Positions 62,965-64,000 of a DNA stretch of 64,000 bases are shown here, piece by piece. The notes under the pieces are model-generated. The model was not told the origin of the DNA. It ran no database searches and saw only the letters and a list, made by a program, of their open reading frames with translations. The position numbers and the translations under genes are program-made. The DNA is taken from NCBI RefSeq assembly GCF_025363195.1, contig NZ_JANYEK010000079.1, positions 1 to 64,000 on the forward strand, in the 5' to 3' direction. Position 1 is the stretch's first letter, and every line of letters begins with the position of its first letter. The stretch is from Sphingomonas sp. GTDB taxonomy: Bacteria; Pseudomonadota; Alphaproteobacteria; Sphingomonadales; Sphingomonadaceae.

Positions 62965-63591
62965 CGCGACCAGCGCGGCGATCACGTCGGCGGGATCGGC
63001 GCGTTCGCGGAAATCCGGGTCGGCATAAGCGTAAAGCACCACGCCGTTACGATCGATCAGGAAGGTCGCCGGCACCGCCATCAACCCCGCCTGCGATCCG
63101 TAAGCCAGACCAAGGTCGAGGCCGTAACCACGATAGCGATCGAGCATCGGCGCGCCGAGATGGAAGGCCAGCCCGAGATCGAGGGCGACGCCGTGATCCA
63201 CGTCGCACAACATCGTCATCGGATCGACGAAGATCGTCGCCAGCGCCGCCGCCCGTCCGCCGACTTCTCCGGTAACGGCGGCAAAGGCGGCGCCCCTGGC
63301 TGCAAGTGCGGGCAGCATCGCCGCCCACGCTGCCAGCTCATGGCGGCAGAACGGACACCAGCCACCGCGATTGAAGCTCAAGACCAGCGGGCCGCCGGAC
63401 AGTAATGTACCGAGCGAGCGATAGCGGCCCTGTGCATCGGGCAAGGCGAAATCCGGGAACGTATCGCCCACGCGCGGCGCGTTGGCGCCCACACCGGCCC
63501 GACGCAGCCGATCGACCAGAATGTCGTAATGCGGCTGCCAATCGGGATTGCAGGTGGCGCGCAGCGCATCGGCGAGGCTGGTGTTGGTCAT
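62953..63591 (-). CDS. Peroxiredoxin-like protein (AhpC/TSA fold)
   Basis: A 212-residue peroxiredoxin-like protein. Catalytic Cys79 and Cys82 are in NRGGWCPFCRHELAAW, and the fold shows DTFPDFALPDAQGRYRSLG and VPATFLIDRNGVVLYAYADP. No signal peptide, so cytosolic. It lies downstream of the HvfC/BufC-like gene on the same strand after 103 bases and may share its operon. Confidence 0.83.
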   Translation of the reverse strand: MTNTSLADALRATCNPDWQPHYDILVDRLRRAGVGANAPRVGDTFPDFALPDAQGRYRSLGTLLSGGPLVLSFNRGGWCPFCRHELAAWAAMLPALAARGAAFAAVTGEVGGRAAALATIFVDPMTMLCDVDHGVALDLGLAFHLGAPMLDRYRGYGLDLGLAYGSQAGLMAVPATFLIDRNGVVLYAYADPDFRERADPADVIAALVASDD

Positions 63592-63694
63592 GCCCCAGGA
63601 TGGCGGGGAAGCGCGGCCGAGGGAAGCGGGCAGGGGGCATGGAGTCGATACCCGGCGCGTATGATCGGCCCAAGACTAGCGGCTATCGCTCGAA

Positions 63695-64000
63695 TCAGTC
63701 GATCGCGACGATCAGCCCGTCGCGCAACCAGGTGCCGAGGATCGCGCCGATCTCCGACGGATCGCTGTCGTGAACGTGCCGCGCGAGCGTGCAGGTCGCG
63801 GCGAAACTCGCGCCGGACAGGGTCGCGGTCAGCGCCGTCAGTTCGACCGGTTCGGTGGTGCGAAAGCTGGGCGACAGCCCGTCGCGCCATACCAACAGGC
63901 CTGCGCGTGGCATGATTTCGGGCGGCGGAGGCATGTCCCCTGTCGCCAGCGCGTTCCAGATCGCGACCGCATTGGTGCGCACGTCCCGTGCCGCGACGTG
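63695..64000 (-). CDS. Probable HvfC/BufC (DUF2063) protein, partial at right edge
   Basis: The last 102 codons of a gene that continues past the window. The segment LLVWRDGLSPSFRTTEPVEL followed by ALTATLSGASF and LGTWLRDGLIV resembles the C-terminus of DUF2063 chaperones, which work with DUF692 enzymes on small copper-binding bufferin peptides. An internal GTG at 63982 is not the real start. Confidence is limited by the missing 5' part. Confidence 0.5.
   Translation of the reverse strand, partial: HVAARDVRTNAVAIWNALATGDMPPPPEIMPRAGLLVWRDGLSPSFRTTEPVELTALTATLSGASFAATCTLARHVHDSDPSEIGAILGTWLRDGLIVAID

Overview
The window looks like chromosomal DNA of a high-GC alphaproteobacterium of the Sphingomonas group. 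Pointers are a PrsK/PrsR PEP-CTERM sensor pair beside a TIGR03013-type sugar transferase, a spinster-family MFS carrier, a TonB receptor next to a TPR-sulfotransferase and an S15-type peptidase, an ECF sigma factor with an NrsF-type anti-sigma, and short inverted repeats (arms like TCGAGCGAAGTCGAGA) between genes. These are family and context judgements; no database was searched. Almost all DNA is coding, genes often overlap by 1-8 bases, and I saw no rRNA, tRNA, CRISPR array or intact insertion sequence.

Regions. (1) 56-6247: exopolysaccharide and PEP-CTERM functions (PrsR, PrsK, a polyprenyl-phosphate sugar transferase, and divergently mannose-1-phosphate guanylyltransferase). (2) 6431-14802: M3 oligopeptidase, a branched-chain 2-oxoacid dehydrogenase operon (E1 alpha, E1 beta, E2), a fumarylacetoacetate hydrolase-family enzyme and an acyl-CoA dehydrogenase. 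(3) 14906-17634: CDP-alcohol phosphotransferase, inositol-3-phosphate synthase and a nucleotidyltransferase resembling inositol-1-phosphate cytidylyltransferases; together a candidate CDP-inositol or inositol-lipid pathway. (4) 17903-24179: two overlapping amidohydrolases (the second without its metal motif), a pyrimidine 5'-nucleotidase, dapD, glutaminyl cyclase and glpX. (5) 24489-26800: a small islet of unusual composition with a membrane protein, a PPP-type phosphatase and a small membrane protein, ending in a transposase remnant. (6) 26815-42307: a large catabolic cluster with an AceE-like E1, a LysR regulator, a Rieske oxygenase, a Met-gamma-lyase-like PLP enzyme, an opine-oxidase-like flavoprotein pair, heterotetrameric sarcosine oxidase (soxBDAG), an MFS carrier and PurU. 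It probably strips N-methyl groups from a quaternary amine and routes C1 to formate; the C4 branch suggests the carbon skeleton yields 2-oxobutyrate. (7) 42313-50338: DUF3089 hydrolase, TonB receptor, TPR-sulfotransferase and a Tat-exported S15-family hydrolase. (8) 50625-59677: bacterioferritin and its ferredoxin with Fur-like sites, a redoxin, purL, a PAS protein, an ArsC-like protein, accC/accB/aroQ, a thiS-thiG fusion and a lipoprotein hydrolase. (9) 59702-64000: a secreted protein, an ECF sigma factor with NrsF and two exact matches to the Caulobacter sigma-F promoter pattern as I remember it, an unlisted 43-residue membrane peptide, a LysR regulator, a peroxiredoxin-like protein, and the 3' end of a probable HvfC/BufC (DUF2063) gene at the right edge.

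Starts were moved inward where a ribosome-binding site, an overlap with the upstream stop, or family N-termini favoured it. Four genes appear to use TTG or GTG for such reasons. One LysR gene has no standard start codon for its conserved N-terminus.
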